Shown one piece after another: positions 14,856 to 24,772 of a stretch of 64,000 nt of DNA (the stretch's first letter is position 1; each line of letters opens with the position of its first letter). The DNA lies in contig CAZMUM010000008.1 of NCBI GenBank assembly GCA_964569385.1, positions 61,237 to 125,236 of the forward strand. The letters run 5' to 3'. This DNA comes from JAADHX01 sp964569385 (GTDB lineage Bacteria; Actinomycetota; Acidimicrobiia; Acidimicrobiales; Poriferisodalaceae). Position numbers and translations under genes: made by a program. The notes beneath the pieces are model-generated. The model was not told the origin of the DNA and made no database searches. It worked only from the letters and a program-made list of their open reading frames with translations.

Positions 14856-16000
14856 CTGTCGCATCACCTAACCAGGTTGTCGATGTCGATGTCGACTCGG
14901 CTTCTGCGGTAGCTCCAATCCCGATCGCCCGGCCCGATCTTCCTCCTTTCGAGGACTACACCTCGGTCTTGAGCGAGATCTGGTCAACGCAGATGTTGTC
15001 GAACTTCGGCCCGATTTCGCAAAGACTCGAGACCATCGCTCAGGACTATCTTGGCGTTGCTCACGTGCGAGCAACCGCATCGGGAGACTCCGGGCTGATG
15101 GCTGTAATCGCCGCCCTTGGTCTCGCTCCAGGGTCGCCGTGTTTCATCAGCTCCTACACCTTCAACTCGACGATCAACACCGTTCTATGGAACCAACTGC
15201 GACCGGTGTTTGTTGACATCGACGCCGACACCTACAACATGTCACCGGTGGCCCTTGGCGAAGCAATCGCCAATGAGCCTGATGCCGGTCTGGTACTGGC
15301 TACCCATGTGTTCGGCGCACCTTGTGATGTCGCGGCCATCGCCGAACTGGCGGACGCCAAACACCGGGTGGTGTTCGACGCAGCCCACGGTTTGGGTGCA
15401 AGCCACGATGGAACCAAGCTCGGCAACTTCGGCGATGCCGAGATGTTTTCGCTGTCAGGCACCAAACCCGTGACATCTGGTGAAGGTGGACTTGTTGCCA
15501 CTAAACACGATTGGTTGGTCGATCGGCTTGAGAGAATTCGCGGCTACGGGTTCCGCGGCGATTATCGGTCCGATCTTGTCGGAATGAACGCAAAAATGTC
15601 GGAACTGCACGCCGCTCTGGGCCTGCTCAATTTCGAACGCATCGACGAAATTCTGGTTCGACGCGACGAACACGTGGCTCAGTACAGAGCCAGGCTCGGG
15701 TTGAGCGTTGGCTGGCAACGGGTGCTACCTGGAGATCAGTCAACTACCAAGGACCTTGTGATCGGGCTTGGCCGCCTTCGTGGTGCTGTCGAAGGCGAAC
15801 TCGCCAACGCCCAGATTCAGACCAAGCGATACTTCGTTCCTCTGCATTTCATGCCCGCATATTCCAAACACACAACTGGCCCTCTCCCGCAGACCGAAGA
15901 GGCCTTCGACGAGTCGTTGTGCATTCCTCTCTACGGAGACATGACCGCAGCTCAGGTTGATCGGGTTTGCGATGTTGTGCTTAGCGTTATAGATCGCTAG
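14852..16000 (+). CDS. DegT/DnrJ/EryC1/StrS family sugar aminotransferase
   Basis: 382 residues. The PLP-dependent fold is shown by TASGDSGLMAVIAALGL near residue 75, the aspartate in VVFDAAHGLGAS and the Schiff-base lysine in SLSGTKPVTSGEGG. These enzymes transfer an amino group to a keto group of a nucleotide-activated sugar, giving for example 4-amino-4,6-dideoxy sugars. Together with the NeuD-like acyltransferase it would produce an N-acylated amino sugar, which the surrounding glycosyltransferases would use. The start overlaps the preceding stop by four bases, and the 3' end overlaps the convergent giant glycosyltransferase by four bases. Confidence 0.92.
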   Translation: MTVASPNQVVDVDVDSASAVAPIPIARPDLPPFEDYTSVLSEIWSTQMLSNFGPISQRLETIAQDYLGVAHVRATASGDSGLMAVIAALGLAPGSPCFISSYTFNSTINTVLWNQLRPVFVDIDADTYNMSPVALGEAIANEPDAGLVLATHVFGAPCDVAAIAELADAKHRVVFDAAHGLGASHDGTKLGNFGDAEMFSLSGTKPVTSGEGGLVATKHDWLVDRLERIRGYGFRGDYRSDLVGMNAKMSELHAALGLLNFERIDEILVRRDEHVAQYRARLGLSVGWQRVLPGDQSTTKDLVIGLGRLRGAVEGELANAQIQTKRYFVPLHFMPAYSKHTTGPLPQTEEAFDESLCIPLYGDMTAAQVDRVCDVVLSVIDR

Positions 16001-19000
16001 CGGGCTACTGCTTCGACGATCAACAGACTGTCTGGTCGCGTCTCGAGACCAATCAGCTCTGGCCAGTCCGACTCGCCCCATTGGGCCGGCGCGATGCTGT
16101 CGAAGCCGATCGCCTGAAGTCGCATCGTTAAATCGTCGAGGTCATAGACATATTGGTGGCCCCAGTCGCGCATACCCATGTTCATCATGTGGGCGGCACT
16201 GTCGAGCCGGGGGAAAGCTTCGACCCATACCTGGTTTCGCCATCCGTTGAGGTAGGCATGCACCGTCGACGCCAGGTCTGGCATGGCGATTCTGACCCGA
16301 CCGCCAGGACGGAGAACCCGATAACACTCGGTCATCAGCGCGATGCCATCGGCCAGGGCAAGGTGTTCGAAGAAGTGCTCGCTGTAGACAACTTCGACAG
16401 TGTTGTCGTCGAAGGGAAGACCTTGGCTGAGATCGTGAACGATGTCAGGCGAGTACTTCTCGTCGAGATCAATGTTGGTCCAGTTGTCCAACAGATTGGG
16501 GCCGCACCCCAGATGCAAAGCCAGCCCGGACGGCGCTCCACGATCCGGGCTCGATGGCCTAGCCGGCACGGAGGAAACTACTACTGCGCCGATGTCGGTA
16601 TGGGGGCGCTCTGGTCGGGCGATTGTTACTTCGTCGGCGGCAGACTCGAGCGCGCCGAGAACACGAAGTCTGGCGGTTCTGTTGGCCCCAGGATGTTCGG
16701 GGAGGAGCACCGACGTCGGACGGAGCTGAAGGGCTCGATACTCGCTGGCGAACAGCAGTGGACCGAGAGTGCCAAGCTCGCTTTGACGTTCATCGCAACG
16801 ACGGACCACTACGCCGCTTGGAGCGTCGGGTGAACTGTGAGCATCTGCAGCCAACCCGTGCACGTACTCGGACTGGTCCTCGTAGGCAACCGCTAGCAGG
16901 TGTTCTATGTGGTCTGGTCTGGCGCTATCGCCTGCATCGACAAGGGCGACCCAATTGCCTTCGACAACTAGCGACCCGAGGTTCGCAAGATGGGCCAGGC
17001 GTGAGTGCCGGTCCTGGTCGTCGTCGAGTCCAAAGTGTTCGACCTGGCGCACGTTGGGTACCGAGAACGACAGGTCAACACCGGAAGGTGTGACGACAAC
17101 AATTTCATGCGGAGCGTGGGACTGATCGAGGAGCGTGGACAGGGTGTCATCTAGTCGGTCGATATCGGCGGCGTCTCGAGGATCGTGCACGACCACAATC
17201 CCAACCTCGACACCGGCCTGAGCTACAGACCAATCGATCGGGCGTTCGGCCCTGATCTGGTCGAGCATTCGCAAGTCTTCGTCCATGACGAGCGACTCGG
17301 CCAGCCTTTCGGCCATGGGTGGCACTCCATCCTCGGCCGCCGCCATAGCTGCTGGTGAGCCGAGTTCGGGGAAGCGCAGGCTGGTCACCTCGCAATGGGG
17401 GAGGCCTGGAGGGATTATTCGCAGACCCAGGCTCATGTAGTCGTCGTCGGTCACCAGCGAGCCGATATCGGCGACGGCAACGGCTGAGCATGTAGTGATA
17501 CGGATCTCGACGCTATCTCCCACCCGAATGCCAACACGTTGGCTTCCTTTGAGAACTAAGTCGGCGGCCCAACCGGCGGAGTCGACCACAAGGCGCTCAC
17601 CCGTGGCCAAGATGAGCATCTGGTCGGCGTCGACGGAGTCGAGATAGTGGGCGAGTTCGGCCTCATCTGACCAGTCGAGGGAAACTATCGGATCAGAGGC
17701 GGTGTGGCTCGAAGCGAATTCGCCAGACCGATCCAGAACCATCACTGCGTCGGTTAGCGACAGGGCCGACTCGACTGTCGTTTCTAGGCCATCGACCACA
17801 CCGTCGCTCAGCACAATTGCAACTATTGGTGCAACTATTGGTGCGGGTGGCGAGTCCGGCGATTGCTGGTCGTTCGCGGTGGCGAGATCGATCTGTTCGG
17901 CTTCGCTGATCAGCGTTTCCGTGGGCACTGTGGTCTTAACCTGGATGTTGGTCAGCATGAGATCTGTCGGCTCTCCAATTCGGTCCATGAATTTGGCTGT
18001 TGGTGGATGGGCGCGTACCTGAGGCTGATCGTCGACCAGGACCCCGCAGGCCGAGCCGATCTGTTGTTCGAGTTCGGCCCGAGCCGCGCCCCAATCGGTC
18101 ACTTCGACAACCTCGCCGGCCGAGAACACCATGATGGTGTCGCTACCGTCGAGTCCGCTAAGGGCAACAGCTGCACCCTCGGCAGTTGTCCAGTCGACGT
18201 GGATTACCTCAACGCCAAGACGTTGAGCCCTAGCTAGTCGGAGTGCGAGCAGGTCGGCCCCTGAACGTTCGACCACCCGGAAGTGATGGCCAAGACCTAG
18301 CAACGACCACACTGTGCTTTCGGTGGCATCGTGGTCGCCATTGGACAGGACGAGGCACGTGAGTTGGCCAGTCGTCACCGACGCCGGTGCCCGGTGATGG
18401 CGAGCGGCGCTGGCCAGGGTCGTCAGATAGTCGGTCCCAAGAGAAGCGAACGTTGCGCTGCCGTGGTGAAGCACGATCGAACCGTTGGCCACTCGTAGGT
18501 CGCCGCCAGCGGTGCGGAGGCGATTGCTGAGTTCATCGTCCTCGAAGTTACCCTGACCGAACCCATCGTCGAAGCCTCCAAACTCGACGAATGTCGATCG
18601 CCTCGCCAGCAAACAAAAACCAACGAGGCGATTGGTGCGCCAGGTCTCGCCACGTCGTGGCTCGGCGACTCGTTCGGCCCAAGCGTGGGCCTCGTCGATC
18701 TGGGACAGAGGCGGAGCGCCAGGCTGGCGTTGTATTCCCGAGACTTCGTTCGACCTCGGCCCAACCATGAGGGTCCGATCGATCGCAAGGGCACTCTGGA
18801 GTTCGTCGAGCCAGCCGGTCGTTACTTCGGTGTCGTTGTTGAGGACACAAACGAACTCACCCGTGGTGGCCGCAATTCCGTTGTTGACTGATGCCGGAAA
18901 GCCGAGGTTCGTTTCATTCGTTACCACGATCAGGCGGTCATCGTCGAAAGCGGCCAACTGCTTGGCAGTGTCATCGAGCGATGCGTCGTCGACCACGACA

Positions 19001-20121
19001 ATCTCGAGCTTGGCTGTCGTGTTGCGATCGAGAGCGGCAAGGCACTTCTTGGTCAGCTGCCACATGCCGTGAACCGGAACAACCACCGAGGTGACACCTG
19101 GCCGTGTGTCCACCGCAGCAATGTTTCGGATTGAGGGGGTGTGGTCGCGGGCTTCACAATCGGTCTTGGTCCAATTCGAGATGTCAGCGACATCAAGAAC
19201 GAGCTCGCATCGAGCATCGAGCCCTGGTCGGCACCGGTTCGCGAGCACCGCCCATTGGGCGTTGGGCCGAGCTCGAAGGAGTTGTTGAACCTGGCTGCCG
19301 TCGTTGAGAACCTCATCGTCGAGGTGAAGGACCTGATCAACCTCGAACGCTGCTGCTAGGCCGTCGGTTGAGTAGTCGTCGACATCGAACTCAAACACTC
19401 CGCGGGCTGCTAATGCCCTGTCTCGAGGATCTGGCGAACGTGTTTGGGCCGATGGCGGCCGACGCCACACGACGGGACGGGTGGCTGCGATGTTGGTTAA
19501 CAGCTCGCAGTCGCGATCTTCGTGGCCAGAGGTTCCTTCCACCAGAATGGCGTTCGGTGCTGCATCGGCAATTCTGATGGCCACAGGGGCGCTGGCGCCG
19601 CGCTCGACGCTGGTGCTTCGTGCGAACACTCCTCCAACAAAGTGACCTGTTGGTGGATTGGCTAGTGCTGCGGCGCCTGCCCCAGGGTTCGTGATCCATC
19701 GAGCGTAAGGCGCCAACAGTGCAACTCCGAACCGATCAGTAGTGAACAGAGGACTGTCGTCGGCAACGCAGCCCGCGCCAAACGGTTCGACGCGGTTGTT
19801 GCCGGCAGCTTCGCCATGGCGAACGACTCCACCCACGTGGCGGATCGAGTTGTCGGAGTTAAGCAGGCCGACACCAACGGTGTTGTCGGTCGTGCCGCAC
19901 AGTTCGATCAACGTCGACAACCAGCCCGACTCGATGATGGTGTCGGCACCGACCGTAACCACGACGCTGTCGGGTGGCAGCGGCTTTGACGGATCGAGGA
20001 TCTGATAGCCATCGCCGAGCAATACCTCAAGTTCGCCGAGGCGATCGGCTTCAGGTCGTCCATCGAACCGGATAGTTATCAACCGGTTTCGGCGGGCGAC
20101 TTCAGGCACTTGAACCACCAA
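15997..20121 (-). CDS. Giant multidomain glycosyltransferase with C-terminal methyltransferase
   Basis: 1374 residues. Residues about 1-340 resemble a degenerate glycosyltransferase half. Residues 342-about 560 are a full GT2 domain (VTSVVVPVHGMWQLTKKC, VVVDDASLDDT, NNDTEVTTGW, GNFEDDELSNRLR). Two further segments (about 770-880 and 1020-1140) keep the VEVGIVVVHD-like strand pattern of GT-A folds without clear catalytic motifs. Residues 1200-1374 are a class I SAM-dependent methyltransferase (LHLGCGPN at the SAM site, FEHLALADG, LRPGGRVRIAMPDL). No signal or membrane segments are seen. It would build and cap or methylate a surface glycan. The gene overlaps its upstream GT2-TPR neighbour by 20 bases. 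Confidence 0.85.
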   Translation of the reverse strand: MVVQVPEVARRNRLITIRFDGRPEADRLGELEVLLGDGYQILDPSKPLPPDSVVVTVGADTIIESGWLSTLIELCGTTDNTVGVGLLNSDNSIRHVGGVVRHGEAAGNNRVEPFGAGCVADDSPLFTTDRFGVALLAPYARWITNPGAGAAALANPPTGHFVGGVFARSTSVERGASAPVAIRIADAAPNAILVEGTSGHEDRDCELLTNIAATRPVVWRRPPSAQTRSPDPRDRALAARGVFEFDVDDYSTDGLAAAFEVDQVLHLDDEVLNDGSQVQQLLRARPNAQWAVLANRCRPGLDARCELVLDVADISNWTKTDCEARDHTPSIRNIAAVDTRPGVTSVVVPVHGMWQLTKKCLAALDRNTTAKLEIVVVDDASLDDTAKQLAAFDDDRLIVVTNETNLGFPASVNNGIAATTGEFVCVLNNDTEVTTGWLDELQSALAIDRTLMVGPRSNEVSGIQRQPGAPPLSQIDEAHAWAERVAEPRRGETWRTNRLVGFCLLARRSTFVEFGGFDDGFGQGNFEDDELSNRLRTAGGDLRVANGSIVLHHGSATFASLGTDYLTTLASAARHHRAPASVTTGQLTCLVLSNGDHDATESTVWSLLGLGHHFRVVERSGADLLALRLARAQRLGVEVIHVDWTTAEGAAVALSGLDGSDTIMVFSAGEVVEVTDWGAARAELEQQIGSACGVLVDDQPQVRAHPPTAKFMDRIGEPTDLMLTNIQVKTTVPTETLISEAEQIDLATANDQQSPDSPPAPIVAPIVAIVLSDGVVDGLETTVESALSLTDAVMVLDRSGEFASSHTASDPIVSLDWSDEAELAHYLDSVDADQMLILATGERLVVDSAGWAADLVLKGSQRVGIRVGDSVEIRITTCSAVAVADIGSLVTDDDYMSLGLRIIPPGLPHCEVTSLRFPELGSPAAMAAAEDGVPPMAERLAESLVMDEDLRMLDQIRAERPIDWSVAQAGVEVGIVVVHDPRDAADIDRLDDTLSTLLDQSHAPHEIVVVTPSGVDLSFSVPNVRQVEHFGLDDDQDRHSRLAHLANLGSLVVEGNWVALVDAGDSARPDHIEHLLAVAYEDQSEYVHGLAADAHSSPDAPSGVVVRRCDERQSELGTLGPLLFASEYRALQLRPTSVLLPEHPGANRTARLRVLGALESAADEVTIARPERPHTDIGAVVVSSVPARPSSPDRGAPSGLALHLGCGPNLLDNWTNIDLDEKYSPDIVHDLSQGLPFDDNTVEVVYSEHFFEHLALADGIALMTECYRVLRPGGRVRIAMPDLASTVHAYLNGWRNQVWVEAFPRLDSAAHMMNMGMRDWGHQYVYDLDDLTMRLQAIGFDSIAPAQWGESDWPELIGLETRPDSLLIVEAVAR

Positions 20122-22246
20122 AGCTGGCGACTAGGCCTCGTTGTCTCTCGGGTTGTTCGATGACAGCCGCACGCTGAGTCTGGCCGTTCTTGGATAGGTG
20201 TCGGGCCAGATGATTACGTACGTCGGCGCCCAACACGTGAGCCGAGGGAGCAAGCTCGTCGAAGAGGGGCCATTGGCAGCTCACCATGGCTGCAACGAGA
20301 CCGGTCGATACCACGTCGGCGCTGACCGCGACCTTATTGACAGACGCCGCGGCGGCTTCAATGGCGCTAACCGCGAGAAGGGCTGTCAGGTGCGGCTCTG
20401 TGAGCTTCGCAACCGCTGGTAGCAGGCCAGTGACGTCGCCCTTGGCGATCATCAACGGAAGTAGAGCCTCGAGTAGGTCCACGTCGTCGAATTGGCGACA
20501 CCCGATTTCGGCAACGGCGTTCCACACCGACTCATCGAAGGAGCGTCCATCGTCGGCCCAGTCCAGTACCGTCGCCCAGCTCGGCTGACCACACTGGGCT
20601 CTGGCCACCGTTATTGACTGCTCAGCCAAGCGGTGATGTTCGGGGGAGTTGTAGACCGGATCGGGCAAATCGGTAGCAGGTGGGCTGTCAACCGCCGCGA
20701 GCAACTCGGCGCTACGGCCGAGAGACACCATCGTCGAGGAGAACACCGCCGCAACGAGGGCATCGGTAGGCAAGATGGCATAACCCCGGGCTGAGAGCTC
20801 GGCTGCTTCTTCGGTCTCGCCCGCGTTCATGAGTATCCCGCCGAGGCTTCCGAGCAGGTAAGCGAGCCACTCAGGCCGGGTGTCCTCGGCGGCCACAACC
20901 GCCTGGCGCAACAATGAAATCGCTTCAGCTGAGCTGTCGTCGGCCAACATCAGTGACCTGGCCAAGTCGACCGAGGCCTTAACCGACCGATCGTCGAGGT
21001 GTTGCTTTCTGGCAAGTTTGAGGTTTCTTTGGGACTTGCCGCGGCTTTCGACGACGTCGTCGGCATAACCAAGGTGGTCGATGCTCATCAGGTCGAACAG
21101 CGTGGTGTTGAGAGGATCGCCAGGTGCTTCGAAACGAACCGGTGTCTCGTGAATTCGGCCCGAGAACGCCAACAGATGCGATCTAACCAAACGCCTGGCC
21201 CTGAAGACGCTTGTTGGTTCAGCGTCGATCCCGTTGTTGCGGTTGGCTAAGTTGATGTCCAACGCGTCGAACTCATCGCGGTAGGCACCGAGCACGTCCC
21301 TAACAAGGTTCGTGTCGGTCTTAGCCACCCTCTCATCGGCGTCGATCCATAGTGTGAACACGGCATCTCGACACAGTTCGGCGGCTTGGTTTCGGGCCCA
21401 CGAGAAGTCGTCGCGCCAATCGATCTCGGTGACGTTCGCGCCCCACTCCTTGGCGATCGTGATGGTCTCGTCGACCGACCCGGTGTCGACGATTTCGACT
21501 CGGTCGACGAGGCCCTTCAATGACTCAAGGCAGCCGGGCAACATGTCCTGCTCGTCCTTCACGATCATAGAGGCCACTAACAAGGGCCTATCAAGATCAC
21601 GTCCAGCAGCGCGAACCTGTGCGCCGCAAGCGCCGTCATGAGCGGCGAAGGCGCCGTCGACTCGGTACAGCCCAACACCGCGGTCCTTTAGCACTGCGAA
21701 CGGGTCGTGAATTCGTTTGGTCAGCAAGTTACGCAGAGTTTCGGTGTCGGTGACGAGGCAACTTGGGCGGGCCTGGGTGATGGGCGTGACCACAACTGCG
21801 CTGGACTTCGCTAGCCGACGTAGCTCTGCCCTCGCCGTGCTGGCAGGCGGAAGAGATCCGTGGAAGTGGCCGCTGCCTCGATCGTTGGTCGACGGCACCG
21901 CAACCGTTGCGCCGTCGAGGTGGGCCCGAACAAGCCTCGCCAACGAAACAACGTCGATGGCGACGTCGTCATGCACAAACAGAATCGGCCCGTCGCCGAA
22001 ACTATCGAGCGCTTCGGTGATTGGTTCCGATGTGTCGGTAAGGGCGCGGCCTGATTGCCCCAGCGCCGCGATCTCAGCCAGCGGAACGTTAAGGTCGGTC
22101 GCGGTCTTGCGGTGGGCCTTGGCTAGCCCCCGCGTCGTCGCTCTTGGGCCAAAGGCCAGAACAACCACGCCGGCTAGTTCTGTAGCTGGGTTTTCCAGGT
22201 TTCTTTCACTCTTAGACTGCGCCACAAACGCCTCCCGATTCATCAA
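20102..22246 (-). CDS. GT2 glycosyltransferase with TPR-like C-terminal region
   Basis: 714 residues. Residues about 26-215 form an N-terminal region with VHDDVAID (Asp93-Asp94), possibly a degenerate glycosyltransferase. Residues 222-about 400 match the SunS/WaaE-like GT2 group: VASMIVKDEQDMLPGCLES, VDTGSVDET and the metal site IDADERV near 302. The remainder is alpha-helical and alanine-rich in a tetratricopeptide-like pattern, which in such proteins serves protein binding. Members transfer sugars onto proteins, peptides or lipopolysaccharide-like acceptors. It is the first gene of a two-gene minus-strand unit with the giant glycosyltransferase and is divergent from pirin. Confidence 0.82.
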   Translation of the reverse strand: MMNREAFVAQSKSERNLENPATELAGVVVLAFGPRATTRGLAKAHRKTATDLNVPLAEIAALGQSGRALTDTSEPITEALDSFGDGPILFVHDDVAIDVVSLARLVRAHLDGATVAVPSTNDRGSGHFHGSLPPASTARAELRRLAKSSAVVVTPITQARPSCLVTDTETLRNLLTKRIHDPFAVLKDRGVGLYRVDGAFAAHDGACGAQVRAAGRDLDRPLLVASMIVKDEQDMLPGCLESLKGLVDRVEIVDTGSVDETITIAKEWGANVTEIDWRDDFSWARNQAAELCRDAVFTLWIDADERVAKTDTNLVRDVLGAYRDEFDALDINLANRNNGIDAEPTSVFRARRLVRSHLLAFSGRIHETPVRFEAPGDPLNTTLFDLMSIDHLGYADDVVESRGKSQRNLKLARKQHLDDRSVKASVDLARSLMLADDSSAEAISLLRQAVVAAEDTRPEWLAYLLGSLGGILMNAGETEEAAELSARGYAILPTDALVAAVFSSTMVSLGRSAELLAAVDSPPATDLPDPVYNSPEHHRLAEQSITVARAQCGQPSWATVLDWADDGRSFDESVWNAVAEIGCRQFDDVDLLEALLPLMIAKGDVTGLLPAVAKLTEPHLTALLAVSAIEAAAASVNKVAVSADVVSTGLVAAMVSCQWPLFDELAPSAHVLGADVRNHLARHLSKNGQTQRAAVIEQPERQRGLVASFGGSSA

Positions 22247-22351
22247 AGCCAGTCGACCGACGCAATGGCCGATTTAGACGCATGCGGACGCGGTCGAGGT
22301 CGACCACAGGTCCGACGTTGCATTCGCTCCATAAACAGAGATACTTCAACT

Positions 22352-23401
22352 ATGAACTACCCCGCAGGGTCCAGTAAGGGCGAACCTGTCATCAAAGAAT
22401 CGGTGCCTCTAGCAACGCCATGGGCCACCATCGATCCGTTTCTGTTTTGCGTTCATCACCGCGACGCGTATCCGGCCGGCGACGGTCACTACGGGCCAAG
22501 TTCGAGCCTGGCCGGGCGCAATCTTGGCAGCGACTTTGCCGGCGTTGACGGCTGGAATATGTACCACGGCTCGGCCGTCCCTGGGTTTCCGCAACACCCT
22601 CATCGGGGGTTTGAGACCCTCACCTATGTGCGGCACGGTCTGGTCGATCACGCCGACTCGCTCGGTGCGTCGGCCCGTTACGGCGAGGGCGACGCACAGT
22701 GGATGACAGCCGGTTCTGGCATTGTTCATAGCGAGATGTTTCCGCTGCTCGACGAAAGTGGCGGTAATCGGCTCGAACTGTTTCAGATCTGGATCAACCT
22801 GGCTGCCGCCGACAAAATGGTTGAGCCCCATTTCTCGATGCTCTGGGCTAGCGACATCCCGGTGATCGACATTACCGACGATAACGGCCGAGCGACCCGG
22901 GTAACTCTTGTAGCCGGCGCAGTTGATGGCCTTACGCCGCCTCAAGCCCCGCCTGACTCGTGGGCCGCTAAGCCCGATAGCGACGTAGCGGTATGGCACA
23001 TCGTGCTCGACGCCGGTGCCACATGGACAATGCCCTCGGCCAACCACGCTGACACTCAGCGCATGGCCTACCTATTCGAAGGCGACTCTGTGTCGATTGG
23101 AGGCGAGCAGGTCACCGGGTACACCGGCGCCCTGATTCGCTGCGACGAAGAATTCGACGTTGTAGCCAACGGTGGTCAGGTACAGATGTTGGTTTTACAG
23201 GGCCGCCCGATCGGCGAACCAGTGGAGAGATACGGGCCGTTCGTGATGAACACCAGAGCCGAGATCCAAGAAGCATTCGACGACTATCGAGCCACCGCAT
23301 TCGGGGGTTGGCCCTGGCCAAACGACGGACCCGTACACGGTCCACTCGGCGACCGATTTGCGAAGCGACCTAACAGGCCTATCGAAGTCGGTTCGGCCTA
23401 A
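22352..23401 (+). CDS. Pirin family protein
   Basis: 349 residues from ATG 22352. The bicupin family metal site is intact: His82, His84 (in PQHPHRGFETLTY), His126 and Glu128 (GIVHSEMF), the pattern that binds a single iron in human pirin and E. coli YhhW. A second cupin fold with no metal ligands follows from about residue 210. Bacterial pirins have been linked to quercetin dioxygenation or redox regulation; the role here is not given by context. It starts 105 bases from the divergent GT2-TPR gene and converges on an MFS transporter. Confidence 0.92.
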   Translation: MNYPAGSSKGEPVIKESVPLATPWATIDPFLFCVHHRDAYPAGDGHYGPSSSLAGRNLGSDFAGVDGWNMYHGSAVPGFPQHPHRGFETLTYVRHGLVDHADSLGASARYGEGDAQWMTAGSGIVHSEMFPLLDESGGNRLELFQIWINLAAADKMVEPHFSMLWASDIPVIDITDDNGRATRVTLVAGAVDGLTPPQAPPDSWAAKPDSDVAVWHIVLDAGATWTMPSANHADTQRMAYLFEGDSVSIGGEQVTGYTGALIRCDEEFDVVANGGQVQMLVLQGRPIGEPVERYGPFVMNTRAEIQEAFDDYRATAFGGWPWPNDGPVHGPLGDRFAKRPNRPIEVGSA

Positions 23402-23427
23402 AGGCCGAGCCGTTAAGCGTGGCCGTG

Positions 23428-23479
23428 GCCCGGGGGCCCGATGAGCGTAGCGAATCTGGAGCCGAAGGTAGTCCCGGGC
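23428..23479. terminator. Possible hairpin between convergent genes
   Basis: GCCCGGG (23428-23434) pairs with CCCGGGC (23473-23479) around a 38-base loop that contains GAGCGTAGCGAATC, a string resembling the short intergenic repeats elsewhere in this window. It lies between the convergent pirin and transporter genes. There is no T-tract, so termination is uncertain. Confidence 0.3.
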
Positions 23480-23493
23480 AACACCCAGTTCGC

Positions 23494-24744
23494 CTACCGA
23501 GTCTGACCGTCGCCGTCGATCAGCGCGACGGACTCGTCCCAGCGATTGTGTGCTCGCGACATCACCAGAGCCGCGGTGCCAAAGAGGATGGCCGAAATGG
23601 TCATCGCTGACGGAACACCAGCCGCCTGGGCAACCACTCCAAGCGCGATACCGCCGCCGATCTCGCCAAAGGCCTCGGCCTGACCGACGAACGAGTGGAC
23701 CGTGGCCCGTTGGCGGCTCGATGCGAAGGTGTTGGTCCAAGCCGCAACAATGGGCTCCGACGCGACCCACGATCCGCCATGCATCACTAATCCAAGTGCG
23801 GCGAGGGCGAGAACGTCGATTTGGGCCAACATGGCAACTCCGACGGCGGTGAGAACCATCAACGCGACCATCACTCGAACCACGGCCTGGCCATTGACGC
23901 GGTCGCGGACAAACCACAAGGCGGCGACTGCCACCAACGACCGCGCCGCCACGATCACGGCCACAACCACAATCTCGTTGAAGTCGTCTGGCAGGCCTAC
24001 GTCGAGAAGCCTTCGGATGTCGAGCCTGTCGATTGCTTCCTTGGCGAGGCCGCCGATTACAACGGCCGTGACCAAGATGCGTAGTGCTGGGATGTGGCGG
24101 CACTCACGAGCGCCGGCCTTAAGGGTCTGGGCGAACTCGGCCCATCCGGCCTGGTCTGACCGTACAAATGCTGTCTCTGGCATCGCCACCGCTAGGTAGA
24201 TACCCCAGGCGGTGTAAAGAACTCCTGACACAACCAGCGACGTCGTGAGTGTTGTTAACGCCCCAAGGGCCCCGAAGATGGCCACGCCGAATACGCCGGC
24301 AACCAGCTGAAGGCGTGCTCGACGGAGCAGCACGGGTTCGGTCTCCGCGGCCGAACCTATCTCGTCGGTGATCCAGGCCGTCTCGGCTCCTGACTCGAAT
24401 GTGAAACCAATGCCGACCACAATCTGGGCCACGACAATGGCAGCAAATGGCTCAACGATCGCGGTAAACACAATCGCCGGACCGATCATCAAGAACGAGA
24501 TGACGGTTGACCATTTGCGCGAATATACGTCGGCCACAACGCCCGTAGGGATCTCGGCGGCCAGGATCGTCAGTTCCATAGCGGTGCCAAGCAGCACAAG
24601 TTGAATTGGCTCGAGCTCTAGGTCGCTAACGAATCGAAGAAACAGCAGCGGCCAGAAACCACCGAGCGTCAGCCTCCTGGCAACGCCTGTCGAAAGATAG
24701 ATGCGAGTTGCTCTGGCCTTGGATTCTTCGCTCGGGTCAGGCAT
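23494..24744 (-). CDS. MFS transporter
   Basis: 416 residues with about twelve hydrophobic segments. Motif A is visible after helix 2 (GVVADVYSRKWS, the D-x-x-S/G-R-K pattern), and TM4 has GIGFTFESGAETAWITDE, seen in a subgroup of multidrug-like MFS carriers where this region reads SGAxxAxxxD. It is an inner-membrane secondary transporter; the substrate is unknown. It lies 28 bases downstream of the DUF6159-like membrane protein on the same strand, so the two are probably co-transcribed. It is not closely similar to the partial MFS protein at the left edge. Confidence 0.88.
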   Translation of the reverse strand: MPDPSEESKARATRIYLSTGVARRLTLGGFWPLLFLRFVSDLELEPIQLVLLGTAMELTILAAEIPTGVVADVYSRKWSTVISFLMIGPAIVFTAIVEPFAAIVVAQIVVGIGFTFESGAETAWITDEIGSAAETEPVLLRRARLQLVAGVFGVAIFGALGALTTLTTSLVVSGVLYTAWGIYLAVAMPETAFVRSDQAGWAEFAQTLKAGARECRHIPALRILVTAVVIGGLAKEAIDRLDIRRLLDVGLPDDFNEIVVVAVIVAARSLVAVAALWFVRDRVNGQAVVRVMVALMVLTAVGVAMLAQIDVLALAALGLVMHGGSWVASEPIVAAWTNTFASSRQRATVHSFVGQAEAFGEIGGGIALGVVAQAAGVPSAMTISAILFGTAALVMSRAHNRWDESVALIDGDGQTR

Positions 24745-24772
24745 TTAGGTTAGCGATACAGCGGTCGCCAGC

